Positions 6,379-6,492 of a stretch of DNA of 6,492 nt are shown here, piece by piece. The notes under the pieces were generated by a model, which searched no databases, had not been told where the DNA came from, and saw only the letters and a list, made by a program, of their open reading frames with translations. Origin of the DNA: Bacillota bacterium (GTDB taxonomy: Bacteria > Bacillota > UBA4882 > UBA10575); assembly GCA_012521315.1 (NCBI GenBank), contig JAAYMP010000229.1:1-6492 (forward strand), given 5' to 3'. The stretch's first letter is position 1. Each line of letters opens with the position of its first letter. Both the position numbers and the translations under genes were made by a program.

Positions 6379-6492
6379 ATGGCAAAGCAAAAATTTGAGC
6401 GGACGAAACCGCACGCGAACATTGGGACCATTGGCCACGTTGACCATGGTAAGACCACGACAACGGCGGCGATCACTTTGGTGCTGGGCAAA
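6379..6492 (+). CDS. tuf: Translation elongation factor Tu (partial, C-terminus outside window)
   Basis: EF-Tu delivers aminoacyl-tRNA to the ribosomal A site as a GTP complex. Only the first 38 residues are present, and the frame is open to the window edge. They begin MAKQKFERTKPHANIGTIGH and include the P-loop GHVDHGKT (19-26), which binds the GTP phosphates. This start, with an ATG 7 nt after GAGGAGG (6365-6371), is the standard EF-Tu N-terminus, and the gene follows fusA as in most bacteria. After the P-loop the sequence reads GKTTTTAAIT, with Thr28 where most EF-Tu proteins have Leu (GKTTLTAAIT). Whether this is the only tuf copy cannot be told here. Confidence 0.97.
   Translation, partial: MAKQKFERTKPHANIGTIGHVDHGKTTTTAAITLVLGK

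Noticed and set aside
6352..6398. Mini open frames starting at 6352 (3 codons) and 6363 (11 codons) before and overlapping tuf
   Set aside because: They are very short and lack their own ribosome binding sites; the second begins just ahead of the tuf Shine-Dalgarno and runs through it. No support for translation.
1..6492. Possible novel system, mobile element, CRISPR array or horizontal transfer
   Set aside because: All long frames on the + strand are conserved housekeeping genes in standard order, with tight spacing. No repeats, transposase or integrase motifs, or compositional islands beyond ordinary intergenic AT-richness were seen.

Overview
This window is the classical bacterial str region. 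It reads, all on the + strand: rpoC (3' part), a small L7Ae-family K-turn RNA-binding protein gene (rplGB/ybxF type), rpsL, rpsG, fusA, and the first 38 codons of tuf. The order matches the Bacillus-type rpoB-rpoC-ybxF-rpsL-rpsG-fusA-tuf arrangement. Several features point to a Bacillota (Firmicutes) genome: the L7Ae-like gene between rpoC and rpsL, an RpoC with no large insertion in the trigger loop, a Bacillus-like insertion near the S12 N-terminus, strong AAGGAGG-type ribosome binding sites, and frequent TTG/GTG starts. The GC-rich rpoC and fusA suggest a moderately GC-rich Clostridia-like or deep-branching Bacillota member rather than a low-GC Bacillus or Clostridium. Genus and species cannot be read from this window.

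Layout. Bases 1-2759 encode about the last three quarters of the RNA polymerase beta' subunit, including the catalytic NADFDGD motif, bridge helix, second zinc site and trigger loop. Bases 2760-2957 are intergenic. They hold a good intrinsic terminator (2769-2807) and then a near-consensus housekeeping promoter (TTGACA, 17-bp spacer, TAAACT, with an extended -10 TG). The polymerase genes and the translation genes are therefore probably at least partly separate transcription units. Bases 2958-4145 carry rplGB, rpsL and rpsG with gaps of 12-15 nt, a tightly packed unit. A 51-nt gap with short, mutually exclusive inverted repeats leads into fusA (4197-6260). A 118-nt AT-rich gap, possibly with a weak internal promoter, precedes tuf (6379 to the window end).

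How the genes work together. RpoC is the catalytic subunit of transcription. S12 and S7 are 30S proteins at the decoding centre and the mRNA exit/E-site side. EF-G and EF-Tu are the two GTPases that drive translocation and tRNA delivery. The L7Ae-like protein is probably ribosome- or RNA-associated.

Everything here looks like intact, conserved housekeeping DNA. I found no mobile element, CRISPR array, tRNA or rRNA gene, and no sign of an undescribed system. The second-look items are small: operon punctuation, alternative hairpins, the S12 insertion, non-ATG starts and an unusual residue after the EF-Tu P-loop.
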